Shown here: piece after piece, positions 55,645-64,000 of the stretch
Layout: each line of letters opens with the position of its first letter
How positions within the stretch are numbered: the stretch's first letter is position 1
Source of the DNA: Pseudoxanthomonas gei
GTDB lineage: Bacteria; Pseudomonadota; Gammaproteobacteria; Xanthomonadales; Xanthomonadaceae
NCBI RefSeq assembly: GCF_010119615.1
Contig: NZ_QOVG01000007.1
Coordinates: 62,001-126,000 of the forward strand
Length of the DNA: 64,000 nt
Direction: 5' to 3'
Notes under the pieces: generated by a model
Told to the model about the DNA's origin: nothing
What the model saw: only the letters and a program-made list of their open reading frames with translations
Database searches by the model: none
Program-made: the position numbers and the translations under genes

Positions 55645-57816
55645 ATGACTGATATGAAACCCCTACTGATCGAACTAGGCACCGAAGAACTCCCGGTCAA
55701 GGCCCTGCCCGGCCTGGCCCAGGCGTTCTTCGATGGCGTCATCGATGCGCTGCAGAAGCGCGGTATCGAATTCGATCGCGGCAACGCCAGGCCGCTGTAC
55801 ACGCCGCGCCGCCTGGCGGTGCTGCTGCCGGCGGTGGCGACCGAGCAGCCCGAGCAGAACTCGGAAGTGCTGGGGCCCTACCTCAACATCGCGCTGGATG
55901 CCGAAGGCCAGCCCACCCGGGCGCTGCAGGGTTTCGCGGCCAAGGCCGGCATCGACTGGGCGCAGCTGGAGCGTACGAGTGATGCCAAGGGCGAGCGCTT
56001 CGTGCACCGTTCCAGCAAAGCGGGCGCCCGCACCGCGGACCTGCTGGGCGAAATCGTGCGCGAGTCGCTGGCCGCCATGCCGATCCCCAAGCCGATGCGC
56101 TGGGGCAACCACGACCACGCCTTCGCCCGCCCGGTGCACTGGCTGGTAGTGCTGCTGGGCCAGGACGTGGTGGAGCTGGAGATCATGGGCGTGCGCAGCG
56201 ACCGCATGAGCCGCGGCCATCGCTTCGAGCACGCCAAGCCGGTGTGGATCGGCACACCGGGCGACTACATCGACGCCCTGCGCGGCGCCCACGTGCTGGT
56301 GGATGCCGACGAGCGCCGCGCGCGCATCGAGCAGCAGGTGCAGGAAGCCGCAGGAAAGGCTGGCGGCGTGGCCCGCATCACCGAAGACAACCTGGAACAG
56401 GTCAACTGCCTGGTGGAATGGCCGTCGGCGGTGCTGTGCAGCTTCGAGCCTGAATTCCTGGCGGTGCCGCAGGAAGCGCTGGTCGCGACCATGGAGGCGA
56501 ACCAGAAGTTCTTCCCGGTGCTGGGCGAAGGCGGCAGGTTGACCGAGCACTTCATCGGCATCGCCAACATCGAATCGCAGGACGTGCGTGAAGTCAGCAA
56601 GGGCTACGAGCGGGTGATCCGCCCGCGTTTCGCCGACGCCAAGTTCTTCTTCGACGAAGACCTGAAGCAGGGGCTGGTGTCGATGGGCGAGGGCCTGAAG
56701 ACCGTCACCTACCAGGCCAAGCTGGGCTCGGTCGCTGACAAGGTCGCGCGCGTGGCGGCGCTGGCAGAAACGATCGCGAAGGAAATTGGCGTGGACCCGG
56801 CCCTGGCCCGGCGCGCGGCGGAGCTGTCGAAGAACGACCTGCAGTCGCGCATGGTCAACGAGTTTCCGGAACTGCAGGGCATCGCTGGCCGGCACTACGC
56901 GGTTGCCGCGGGTGAAGGGAACGAGATTGCGCTGGCGATCGATGAGTCCTACCAGCCACGCTTCGCCGGTGACGACATCGCGTTGTCGCCGGTGGGCAAG
57001 GTGCTGGCGATTGCGGAGCGGCTGGATACGCTGGCCGGCGGGTTTGCGGCCGGGCTGAAGCCGACTGGCAACAAGGATCCGTTTGCTTTGCGTCGTAATG
57101 CCTTGGGCTTGGCGCGGACGGTCATTGAGAGCGGGTTCAATCTGGACTTCTGGGGCTTGCTTCGCGATGCGGTAGTCGAATCCGCAGGTGCTGTTTCACT
57201 AACTGAACTCGGCAAGAAAGTGGCCGCCGCTGAATCAGCCAAAGGGCAAGGCGCTGAGATCCCAACTGCCCAGTTCTCCACTCGCAGCATCGACATTTCT
57301 CAGGTCGATGAAATCTATGATTTTGTGTTGGACCGCCTCCGCGGCTACTACGCCGACAAGGGCGCGCCCGCCTCGCACTTCAATGCGGTCGCCGAGCTGC
57401 GTCCGCATTCGCTCTACGACTTCGACACCCGCCTCGACGCCATCGGCCAGTTCGCCACGTTGCCCGAGGCCGAGGCCCTGGCCGCAGCCAACAAGCGCAT
57501 CAACAACATCCTGAAAAAGGCTGACGTGGCAATCCCGCACGCCATCGACCGCGGCCTGCTCAACGATCCGGCCGAGAGCGCGCTGGCCGAAGCCGTGGAA
57601 GCGGCCATCGGCGACACCGACGAAGCCCTGCACCGCCACGACTACATCAGCGTGCTCAGCCGCCTGGCGTTGCTGCGCCCGCAGGTCGATGCCTTCTTCG
57701 ACAGCGTGATGGTGAACGTGGACGACGTGGCCGTGCGTGGCAATCGCCTGGCGCTGCTCAAGCGACTGGCCGATCGCTTCCGCGCCGTGGCCGCGATCGA
57801 GCACCTCTCCAGCTGA
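55645..57816 (+). CDS. glyS: Glycine--tRNA ligase, beta subunit
   Basis: tRNA-binding subunit of GlyRS. It has 723 residues: [98 protein letters not shown] and a C-terminal anticodon-binding-like domain. E. coli GlyS is 689 residues; the extra length lies near residues 513-554, where codon choice also shifts (see findings). ATG at 55645 or 55654 both fit. Confidence 0.96.
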   Translation: MTDMKPLLIELGTEELPVKALPGLAQAFFDGVIDALQKRGIEFDRGNARPLYTPRRLAVLLPAVATEQPEQNSEVLGPYLNIALDAEGQPTRALQGFAAKAGIDWAQLERTSDAKGERFVHRSSKAGARTADLLGEIVRESLAAMPIPKPMRWGNHDHAFARPVHWLVVLLGQDVVELEIMGVRSDRMSRGHRFEHAKPVWIGTPGDYIDALRGAHVLVDADERRARIEQQVQEAAGKAGGVARITEDNLEQVNCLVEWPSAVLCSFEPEFLAVPQEALVATMEANQKFFPVLGEGGRLTEHFIGIANIESQDVREVSKGYERVIRPRFADAKFFFDEDLKQGLVSMGEGLKTVTYQAKLGSVADKVARVAALAETIAKEIGVDPALARRAAELSKNDLQSRMVNEFPELQGIAGRHYAVAAGEGNEIALAIDESYQPRFAGDDIALSPVGKVLAIAERLDTLAGGFAAGLKPTGNKDPFALRRNALGLARTVIESGFNLDFWGLLRDAVVESAGAVSLTELGKKVAAAESAKGQGAEIPTAQFSTRSIDISQVDEIYDFVLDRLRGYYADKGAPASHFNAVAELRPHSLYDFDTRLDAIGQFATLPEAEALAAANKRINNILKKADVAIPHAIDRGLLNDPAESALAEAVEAAIGDTDEALHRHDYISVLSRLALLRPQVDAFFDSVMVNVDDVAVRGNRLALLKRLADRFRAVAAIEHLSS

Positions 57817-57832
57817 GGTGCAGTCGCTGGCG

Positions 57833-57949
57833 TTGTAGGAGCGACGCAAGTCGCGAAGCTGACAATGCCAACACCTCGCGCCTGCCGTGCGATCGCAATA
57901 GCGCTCGCCTGAGGGGTTAAGAGTTTCGCGACTTGCGTCGCTCCTACAA
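57833..57949. repeat. REPIN: two inverted REP copies
   Basis: Two 25-bp arms, 57833-57857 and 57925-57949, are perfect inverted copies containing TAGGAGCGACGCAAGTCGCG. They are separated by 67 bp. The GTAGGAGCGAC core is the common REP of Pseudomonas and xanthomonads, mobilised by RAYT transposases. It lies in the glyS-tamA spacer and may terminate or stabilise glyS mRNA. Confidence 0.93.
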
Positions 57950-58043
57950 GGACATGGCTGCCGAGGGCACCTATGGCCGTATTGCGCGATTGCAGGTCAC
58001 GCGCCTTTAACCCGGCCCAGGCCACGCCCGGTATCCTGTGCGC

Positions 58044-59849
58044 ATGCGCTTATCCCCCCTGCTCGCCGCCGCCCTGTTCACCCTCACCGGCACGGCGCAC
58101 GCAGCTTCCACCATCGACAAGGTGGAGATCCGCGGCTTGAACGCGGACAACGAAGTCGAAGCGCTGATGATCGAGAACATCAACGTGGCGCTGTCGCTGA
58201 ACGACGTGGTCGGCCGGCGCCAGGGCGAGTCGCGGCTGGAGTACCTGATGACCGAGGCCAAGGCCGAGGCGCGCGAGGCGATGGAGCCGTTCGGCTACTA
58301 CTCGCCGGAGATCAGCGTGGAGGCTGCGCGGCCCGGTGGCGAGGACGAACGCATCACCGTGGTGGTCAGCGTCGACAAGGGCGAGCCGGTGCGGGTGCGC
58401 CGATCGGACCTGAGCATCGAAGGTGCCGGCGGCAAGGATCGCTATCTCAAGGAAGACCTGGCTGCTTTCATCCCGCAGGTCGGCGACATCTTCGACCACA
58501 CCACCTACGAAACCAGCAAGACCCGGATCGTGCGCAGGCTGGCCGAGCGCGGCTATTTCGATGCCGACTTCGTCAATCGCCGGGTCGAAGTCACCCGCGC
58601 CGAGCACGCCGCCGACATCGACCTGACCTGGGCCAGCGGCATCCGCTACGACATGGGGCCGACCACTTTCCACCAGACCTATTTCCGCCAGGGCCTGCTG
58701 GACAAGCTGGTGTACTGGGAACAAGGCAGCTATTTCCACCAGGGCAAGCTTGATCGCCTGCGCCAGTCGCTGGCCGGGCTGGACTACTTCTCCAGCATCG
58801 ACATCCAGGCCAAGCCCGAGGACGCGGTGGATGGCCAGGTACCCGTCGACGTGACCCTGGCCCTGGCCAAGCGCGACGTCTACACCATGGGCGTGAGCTA
58901 TGGCACCGAGAGCGGCGCCGGCGTGCGCCTGGGACTGGAGCGGCGCTACGTGAATTCGCGCGGCCACAAGCTCTCCACCCAGCTGGACTACGCCCAGAAG
59001 CGCAAGAACCTGGTCACCCAGTACCGCATTCCCGCGTTCAAATGGCTGGACGGCTGGTACACGGTGCTGGCCCAGGGCTATGACGAGCAGACCGACTACA
59101 TCGACACCCGCCTGCTCAAGCTCAGCGTGGCACGCAGTGGCGAAATCAATGAATACCTGACCGCCAACGCCTCGCTCAACGCGGTGCGCGAACGCTGGGC
59201 CTATTCCCTGCCCGACGATGGCAGCGGCGTGGTGGTGCCGGTGGACTACCGCTATGCCACCTTTACCTATCCCGAGTTGTCGGCAAGCTACGTGGACGTG
59301 GACAACCGCACCTTCCCGCGGCGCGGCATCGCCAGCACCATGACCCTGCGCGGTGGCCTGGAAGGCGCCGGTTCGGACGCCAACTTCGCCCAGGTGCACC
59401 TGGAGGCGCGCTGGTTCAAGGGCATCGGCGCCAGCGACCGTTTCATCGCGCGCGGCGAGCTGGGCCATACCTTCACCGATGCCCTCAACGCCATGCCGCC
59501 GAGCCTGCGCTATTACGCCGGCGGCGACCGCAGCATCCGCGGCTACCAGTACCGTGAAGTCGGGCCGCGCGTGGACACCGGCGAAGGCAAGTTTTCGGTC
59601 GGCGCCAAGAACGTGCTGACCGCCAGCGCCGAGTACGAGCATTACTTCAACGGCAGCTGGGGCGGCGCGGTGTTCGTCGACAGTGGCAGCGCCTTCGATA
59701 GCGGCAATGACCTGCAGTGGCGCACCGGCGTGGGCGTGGGCCTGCGCTGGAAATCGCCGGTGGGCGCGGTGCGCGTCGACCTGGCGCGCGGGCTCGATGC
59801 TCCGGATTCCTCCTTCACCATCGGCCTGGGCATCGGAGCGGAATTCTGA
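58044..59849 (+). CDS. tamA: Translocation and assembly module TamA
   Basis: Omp85-family outer-membrane barrel that with TamB moves lipids or autotransporters between membranes. It has 601 residues: signal peptide (1-21, AHA-A), three POTRA domains (about 24-265) and a 16-strand barrel with the conserved YYAGGDRSIRGYQYREVGPR motif (RGF/Y loop) ending in GIGAEF with terminal Phe. I took ATG 58044; a GTG two codons earlier is also possible. The stop overlaps the tamB start (TGATG). Confidence 0.94.
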   Translation: MRLSPLLAAALFTLTGTAHAASTIDKVEIRGLNADNEVEALMIENINVALSLNDVVGRRQGESRLEYLMTEAKAEAREAMEPFGYYSPEISVEAARPGGEDERITVVVSVDKGEPVRVRRSDLSIEGAGGKDRYLKEDLAAFIPQVGDIFDHTTYETSKTRIVRRLAERGYFDADFVNRRVEVTRAEHAADIDLTWASGIRYDMGPTTFHQTYFRQGLLDKLVYWEQGSYFHQGKLDRLRQSLAGLDYFSSIDIQAKPEDAVDGQVPVDVTLALAKRDVYTMGVSYGTESGAGVRLGLERRYVNSRGHKLSTQLDYAQKRKNLVTQYRIPAFKWLDGWYTVLAQGYDEQTDYIDTRLLKLSVARSGEINEYLTANASLNAVRERWAYSLPDDGSGVVVPVDYRYATFTYPELSASYVDVDNRTFPRRGIASTMTLRGGLEGAGSDANFAQVHLEARWFKGIGASDRFIARGELGHTFTDALNAMPPSLRYYAGGDRSIRGYQYREVGPRVDTGEGKFSVGAKNVLTASAEYEHYFNGSWGGAVFVDSGSAFDSGNDLQWRTGVGVGLRWKSPVGAVRVDLARGLDAPDSSFTIGLGIGAEF

Positions 59850-62800
59850 TGGCCCGACGTCGCCGCCCGCAAGTTGCCGACGACCTGTCGCCCGAGGAGC
59901 GCGACGCGCGCATCGCCGAATTGCGTGCGCAGCGGCGCGCGCGCATGCGCGTGCTGGCCATACGCAGCGGCATCGCCTCGACTGCCTTGCTGGTGCTGCT
60001 GGCCGTGGCGCTGTACTGGCTGGTGCAGACGGTGGCCGGGCGCGACGTACTGCTCAACCAGATCATCGCGCGGCTGCCGGCGGGTTCTTCCTTTACCTGG
60101 ACAAAAGCCGAAGGCCCGCTGGCCGGACCGTTGACGCTGCATGGCGTGGATTTCCGCTACGGCAAGATCCACTTCACCGCCGAACGCGTGTACCTGGACC
60201 CCGACCTGCGTCCGCTGCTGGGCAAGCGCCTGCGCCTGGATGCGTTGCACCTGACCCATGCGACGCTGGACATCCCCAGGAGTGACGAACCCTTCAAGCT
60301 GCCCACCTGGCCCGAGCTGCTGCCGCAGATCGGGATGCCGCTGGCGATCCAGGCCGACACGCTGGAAATCGACGGCCTGCGCATTACCCAGAGCACCCAG
60401 CCGCTGATCGACATCGCGCGCGCGCGCGGTGGACTGGATATCGGCAACGGCTATTTCAAGGCCCAGCAGCTGGCCATCGACAGCGACCGTGGCCGCCTGC
60501 ACCTGCACGGTAGCTACGAGCCCAACGATGGCTACGCCACCAACCTGGTGGTGACGGCGGTATTTCCCGCTGCGCTGGGACGCACGCCGGCGCGGCTTGG
60601 GCTGGTGGCACGCGGCAACCGCCAGCGCATGGACATGGGCCTGGCCGGCAATGCGCCCGCGCCCGTGCGCATCACCTTGGGCGTGCGCGGAGAAGAGAAC
60701 CCGACCTGGAGCTTCAGCGGCCAGACCGAATCACTGGACCTTGCCGTGCTGGGGCTGGTGGAAGAGTCCATGCCGCTGGCCTTCGACCTGAAGGCGCGCG
60801 GCGCCGGTGGCGTGGCCGACCTGCAGGGACGCGTGCAGCAAGGCGGGTTCGTTGCCGTACTGGAACCTTCGAAAATTCGCATCGCCGACGAAGTGCTGAG
60901 CGTCGAGCCGCTGGCGGTGCGCGCCTTCGACGGGCTGACCACATTGCGCGGGCGCGCCGACTTCAAGGATCCGGAGAACCCGCTGTTCAAGTTCTCCGCC
61001 AATGCGCGCGGCCTGCGCTGGGGCGGCACCGCGAGCGGTCCCGGCCAAGCGGTCGAAGGCGAGGTTGTCGCCAATGCGGACCTGGGTTTTGCCGGGCAGA
61101 TGAAGGACTGGGCGGCCATCGGCAAGGCCACGCTGGTGCGCGAGCAGCAGACGGCGAAGGTCGATTTCGATGGCCGCGGCAATGCCGACCAGCTGGTCCT
61201 GAACAAGCTGCTGGCGAGCATGCCGACCGGCACGCTGGATGCGACCGGCGTGGTGGGCTGGGAGCCGCGACTGCGCTGGGACCTGGGCGCGAAACTGGTC
61301 GGCTTCGACCCCGGCTATTTCCTGCCCGACTGGAAAGGCAACGTGTCCGGCGACCTGGCCAGCAAGGGGCAGGCGCGCGAGACCGGCGGCTACGACGCGA
61401 GCCTGGACGTGCCCCGCATCGGCGGCAGCCTGCGCGGACGCAAACTCGACGGGCGTGGAAAATTCGCCTTGCGCGGCAACGAGGGCGAGGGCGAGCTGGC
61501 GCTTGCACTGGGCAACAGCCGCGTCGATGCCAAAGGCAAGGTCGGCGATACCCTGGACATCGATGCCAACCTGCAGCCGCTGCAGCTGGATGACCTGTTG
61601 CCGGACGCCAGCGGACGCATTGCCGGCACGCTCAGGCTGACCGGCAAGCGCAATGCACCGAACGTGGCCGCGGACCTGTCCGGCAGCGGCCTGAAGTGGA
61701 GCGGTTATGCCGCCGACACGCTCAGCGTGCGCGGATCGCTGCCCTGGCAGGGCGGCAATGGCGCACTGGCAATCCGTGGTTCTGGTGTGGATGTGGGCAT
61801 GCTCCTGGACAGCGTGCGCGTGGAGGCACGCGGCGCGGTGGAAAACCTGCAGTTCGACGGCGACGCGGGCAACAGCATGGGGTCGGTCTCACTCGCCGGC
61901 ACCGCGCTCAAGCGCGGCGCCAACTGGCAGGGCAGCCTGGATGCCCTGCAGCTGACTCCTTCCAAAGGCAGCAGCTGGCGCCTGCAGCAGGCGGCGCGCT
62001 TTGCCCAGAATGGCGCCGCATTTACCCTGACCCCGGCCTGCCTGGCCGCCAGTGGCGGCGGCGCGCTTTGCGCACAGGCCAACTGGCCGAAACAAGGGCT
62101 GCAGCTGCATGCCGACGCGTTGCCGCTGACCCTGGTGCAACCGTGGCTGCCGCCGGCCAATGGACGCCCGCTGACCCTGCGCGGGGCGATCAAGCTGGAT
62201 GCGTTCGTCAAGCCGGCCGGCAAGGCCTGGCTGGGCGAAGTGCACCTGTCCTCGCTGGAGGGCGGGCTGAAGCTGGGAACCAACGCGCGTGGCGAGATCG
62301 TGCGCTACGACAACTTCACCCTGGACGCCGAGTTCAACCCGCAGACCATCAAGGGACGCCTGGGCACCGGCTTCAAGGGTGACGGCTATGTCGATGCCAC
62401 CATCGCCACCGGCTGGGACAGCTTCGCGCCGCTGAAGGGCGACATCTATTTCAACAATTCGCGGCTGTTCTGGCTGGAGCTGTTCTCGCCCGACCTGGTG
62501 CGCCCGACCGGTGACCTGCGCGGGCATGTCGGCCTGGCCGGCACGCGTGGCACCCCGGCGCTGACGGGCGACGCGCAGCTGACCCAGTTCAAGGGCGAAC
62601 TGCCTTCGCTGGGCATCACCCTGACCGACGGCACGGTCAATCTGAATGCGCAGGCCGATGGCAGCGCCACCATCAACGGCACGCTGAAGTCGGTGTCTTC
62701 CACCGGCGGCACCGCCAACGGCGGCACCCTGGCCGTGGACGGCACCCTGGACTGGAAAGTGGAAGGCGCGCCGCTGCAGTTCAACGTGCGCGGTCAGGAT

Positions 62801-63712
62801 TTCCTGATCGCCGATACCGCCGACCTGCATGCGGTGGCCTCACCGAACCTGCGCGTGGCCTTTGCCAACAACACCATCCAGGTGCGTGGCGAAGTGGTGG
62901 TGCCGGAAGCGACCATCGACGTGGAAAAACTCGATGACGGCGTGTCGGTGTCCGAGGATGTGGTGGTGCTGGACCCGGTGGATCCCGAACGCGTGCCCGG
63001 CTCGCGGCTGGACCTGGACATGGCCATCACCCTGGGCGATGCGGTGCAATTGAACGGCTACGGGCTGGACGGCAAGCTGGCCGGAACCCTCAACGTGCGT
63101 TCGCGCGTGGGCCGCGAGATGGTGGCGACCGGGCGCCTGGACGTGGATGGACGCTACACCGCCTACGGGCAGAAGCTGCTGATCACCCGCGGCGAGCTGC
63201 TCTGGAGCAATACCGTGGTTTCCGACCCGCGCATCAACATCCGCGCCGAGCGTGAAGTGGTCAGCGCCGGCGTCACCGCCGGCATCGATGTCAGCGGGCG
63301 CGCCAGCAGTCCCAAGGCCACCATCTGGTCGAACCCGGCCATGGAAGAATCGGCGGCGCTGGCCTACCTGGTGCTCGGTCGCTCGCTCAACACCGCCAGC
63401 ACCGATGAAAGCCAGAAGATCAACGCGGCCTCGTCGGCCCTGACCGCCGGTGCGGGCCTGCTGGCCTCGCAGCTCGGCGCGAAGATCGGCCTAGACGATG
63501 CCGGCGTGCTCGAATCGCGCACGCTGGGGGGCTCGGTATTCGGCGTGGGCAAGTACCTGTCGCCGAAACTCTACGTGAGCTACGGCGTGTCGATGGTCGG
63601 CAGCGGTTCTGCGCTGACCCTGAAATACCTGCTGCGCAAGGGCTTCGACGTGGAGATCGAATCGAGCACGGTGGAAACGCGTGGCTCGGTGAACTGGCGC
63701 AAGGAAAAATAA
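59849..63712 (+). CDS. tamB: Translocation and assembly module TamB
   Basis: AsmA-like inner-membrane-anchored protein spanning the periplasm, 1287 residues. One membrane helix (about 35-57) after a basic cytoplasmic head, then a long repeated beta-groove (AsmA/DUF490 type), and the TamB C-terminal domain (about the last 350 residues) with ARLxxxxxRGTPALTGDAQL-like repeats, ending GFDVEIESSTVETRGSVNWRKE. The ATG at 59849 lies in the tamA stop. Length matches E. coli TamB (1259). Confidence 0.95.
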   Translation: MARRRRPQVADDLSPEERDARIAELRAQRRARMRVLAIRSGIASTALLVLLAVALYWLVQTVAGRDVLLNQIIARLPAGSSFTWTKAEGPLAGPLTLHGVDFRYGKIHFTAERVYLDPDLRPLLGKRLRLDALHLTHATLDIPRSDEPFKLPTWPELLPQIGMPLAIQADTLEIDGLRITQSTQPLIDIARARGGLDIGNGYFKAQQLAIDSDRGRLHLHGSYEPNDGYATNLVVTAVFPAALGRTPARLGLVARGNRQRMDMGLAGNAPAPVRITLGVRGEENPTWSFSGQTESLDLAVLGLVEESMPLAFDLKARGAGGVADLQGRVQQGGFVAVLEPSKIRIADEVLSVEPLAVRAFDGLTTLRGRADFKDPENPLFKFSANARGLRWGGTASGPGQAVEGEVVANADLGFAGQMKDWAAIGKATLVREQQTAKVDFDGRGNADQLVLNKLLASMPTGTLDATGVVGWEPRLRWDLGAKLVGFDPGYFLPDWKGNVSGDLASKGQARETGGYDASLDVPRIGGSLRGRKLDGRGKFALRGNEGEGELALALGNSRVDAKGKVGDTLDIDANLQPLQLDDLLPDASGRIAGTLRLTGKRNAPNVAADLSGSGLKWSGYAADTLSVRGSLPWQGGNGALAIRGSGVDVGMLLDSVRVEARGAVENLQFDGDAGNSMGSVSLAGTALKRGANWQGSLDALQLTPSKGSSWRLQQAARFAQNGAAFTLTPACLAASGGGALCAQANWPKQGLQLHADALPLTLVQPWLPPANGRPLTLRGAIKLDAFVKPAGKAWLGEVHLSSLEGGLKLGTNARGEIVRYDNFTLDAEFNPQTIKGRLGTGFKGDGYVDATIATGWDSFAPLKGDIYFNNSRLFWLELFSPDLVRPTGDLRGHVGLAGTRGTPALTGDAQLTQFKGELPSLGITLTDGTVNLNAQADGSATINGTLKSVSSTGGTANGGTLAVDGTLDWKVEGAPLQFNVRGQDFLIADTADLHAVASPNLRVAFANNTIQVRGEVVVPEATIDVEKLDDGVSVSEDVVVLDPVDPERVPGSRLDLDMAITLGDAVQLNGYGLDGKLAGTLNVRSRVGREMVATGRLDVDGRYTAYGQKLLITRGELLWSNTVVSDPRINIRAEREVVSAGVTAGIDVSGRASSPKATIWSNPAMEESAALAYLVLGRSLNTASTDESQKINAASSALTAGAGLLASQLGAKIGLDDAGVLESRTLGGSVFGVGKYLSPKLYVSYGVSMVGSGSALTLKYLLRKGFDVEIESSTVETRGSVNWRKEK

Positions 63713-63783
63713 GCGGCGACGGGCGGGGGCAAGGTTTCTTCAACAAGCCAATTCATGCGCGAGTCGCGAAACCTCGCGATGGA

Positions 63784-64000
63784 TCATTGCAGCGAGCCAG
63801 GCAAGGCTTGCGGGCGCGTTGCAGCCGCGGCGGCCGCAACGCGCGCACCACGCAAGACCGGCTTGCCCTCCACCACATCGGTCCACACCACGTAGCCGAC
63901 GCCCTTGAGAACGACCATCTGCGGAAATCCGGTAGCGCGTCCGCGCCCCTGCAGGCGGGCAATGCGCACGCGCTGGAGTTCCTTGCCCAGGTCGGCGCGA
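63784..64000 (-). CDS. Unidentified protein, C-terminal part only
   Basis: About 72 codons are open from the window edge to the stop at 63784. The phrase GFPQMVVLKGVGYVVWTDVVEGKPVLRGAR looks like a strand-loop-strand of a beta-propeller or sialidase-type repeat, followed by an Ala-rich tail. Too short to assign. The gene converges on tamB. Confidence 0.45.
   Translation of the reverse strand, partial: RADLGKELQRVRIARLQGRGRATGFPQMVVLKGVGYVVWTDVVEGKPVLRGARVAAAAAATRPQALPGSLQ

Noticed and set aside
57833-57949. REPIN considered as a CRISPR-like unit or small RNA gene
   Set aside because: Only two inverted, not direct, copies are present with a single inner segment, and the core matches the known REP class; no promoter is seen.
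1-64000. tRNA, rRNA, CRISPR array, prophage or insertion sequence
   Set aside because: No cloverleaf with CCA-type end, no rRNA-like segment, no direct repeat array and no transposase or integrase frame was found on reading through both strands.

Overview
This is a contiguous, high-GC chromosomal window from a member of the Xanthomonadaceae/Lysobacteraceae (Stenotrophomonas, Pseudoxanthomonas, Luteimonas or Lysobacter type). I infer this from the gene content and order: Xanthomonas-type TonB receptors, a nag locus with NagX and SIS-type NagB-II, tatABC, glyQ/glyS, tamAB, plsB, rdgC, REP/REPIN elements and plant-type GshA. The genus cannot be fixed from the sequence alone. The window is gene-dense, mostly housekeeping, with no insertion sequence, prophage, tRNA, rRNA or CRISPR array seen. 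It opens inside gshA and closes inside an unidentified minus-strand gene.

Layout. 0-5 kb: partial gshA, a peptide-binding protein, a VIT-family transporter, an OppB-type permease without partners, and engB. 5-8.7 kb: cytochrome c4, two tandem DsbA-like thioredoxin-fold proteins and an endonuclease/phosphatase-fold protein. 8.7-16 kb: a TonB receptor, a TauE/SafE permease, a soluble lytic transglycosylase and cca. 16-18.5 kb: a two-gene unit coupling a PgaC-like family-2 glycosyltransferase to a predicted outer-membrane barrel. 18.5-29.6 kb: a divergent N-acetylglucosamine/chitooligosaccharide locus. One arm is lacI-type regulator, nagB-II, nagA, nagX; the other is sugar kinase, TonB receptor, GH20 hexosaminidase. 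A perfect LacI-type palindrome lies on the -35 of the second arm.

29.6-39.9 kb: VanZ-like, MidA-like methyltransferase, an Anbu (proteasome-like) protease without its usual partners, tdk with degraded zinc ligands, a Sel1-like exported protein, rep, yceH, an acid-phosphatase lipoprotein coupled to pyrF, then a predicted small RNA with its own promoter and terminator upstream of an unknown lipoprotein. 40-53.6 kb: plsB, a FeeM-like acyltransferase, ydcH, ttcA, rdgC, a small exported protein, a YgjP-type metallohydrolase, an alpha/beta hydrolase coupled to hemH, a SYLF protein, tatABC, a BPSS1780-type membrane protein and a glutamine amidotransferase. 53.6-64 kb: glyQ, GST, cupin and glyS, with a REP element that supplies the cupin stop codon, a perfect REPIN, then tamA-tamB.

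Working together. The nag locus forms a near-complete route: outer-membrane uptake, periplasmic hydrolysis to GlcNAc, phosphorylation, deacetylation, deamination. No inner-membrane sugar transporter gene is seen in it. TamA/TamB, two DsbA-like proteins, TatABC, Slt and the TonB receptors make the window rich in envelope functions. The best candidates for undescribed biology are the small RNA at about 38815-38911, intrinsic terminators placed 16-18 nt before start codons (dsbA, GH20), and the minimal glycosyltransferase/barrel pair.
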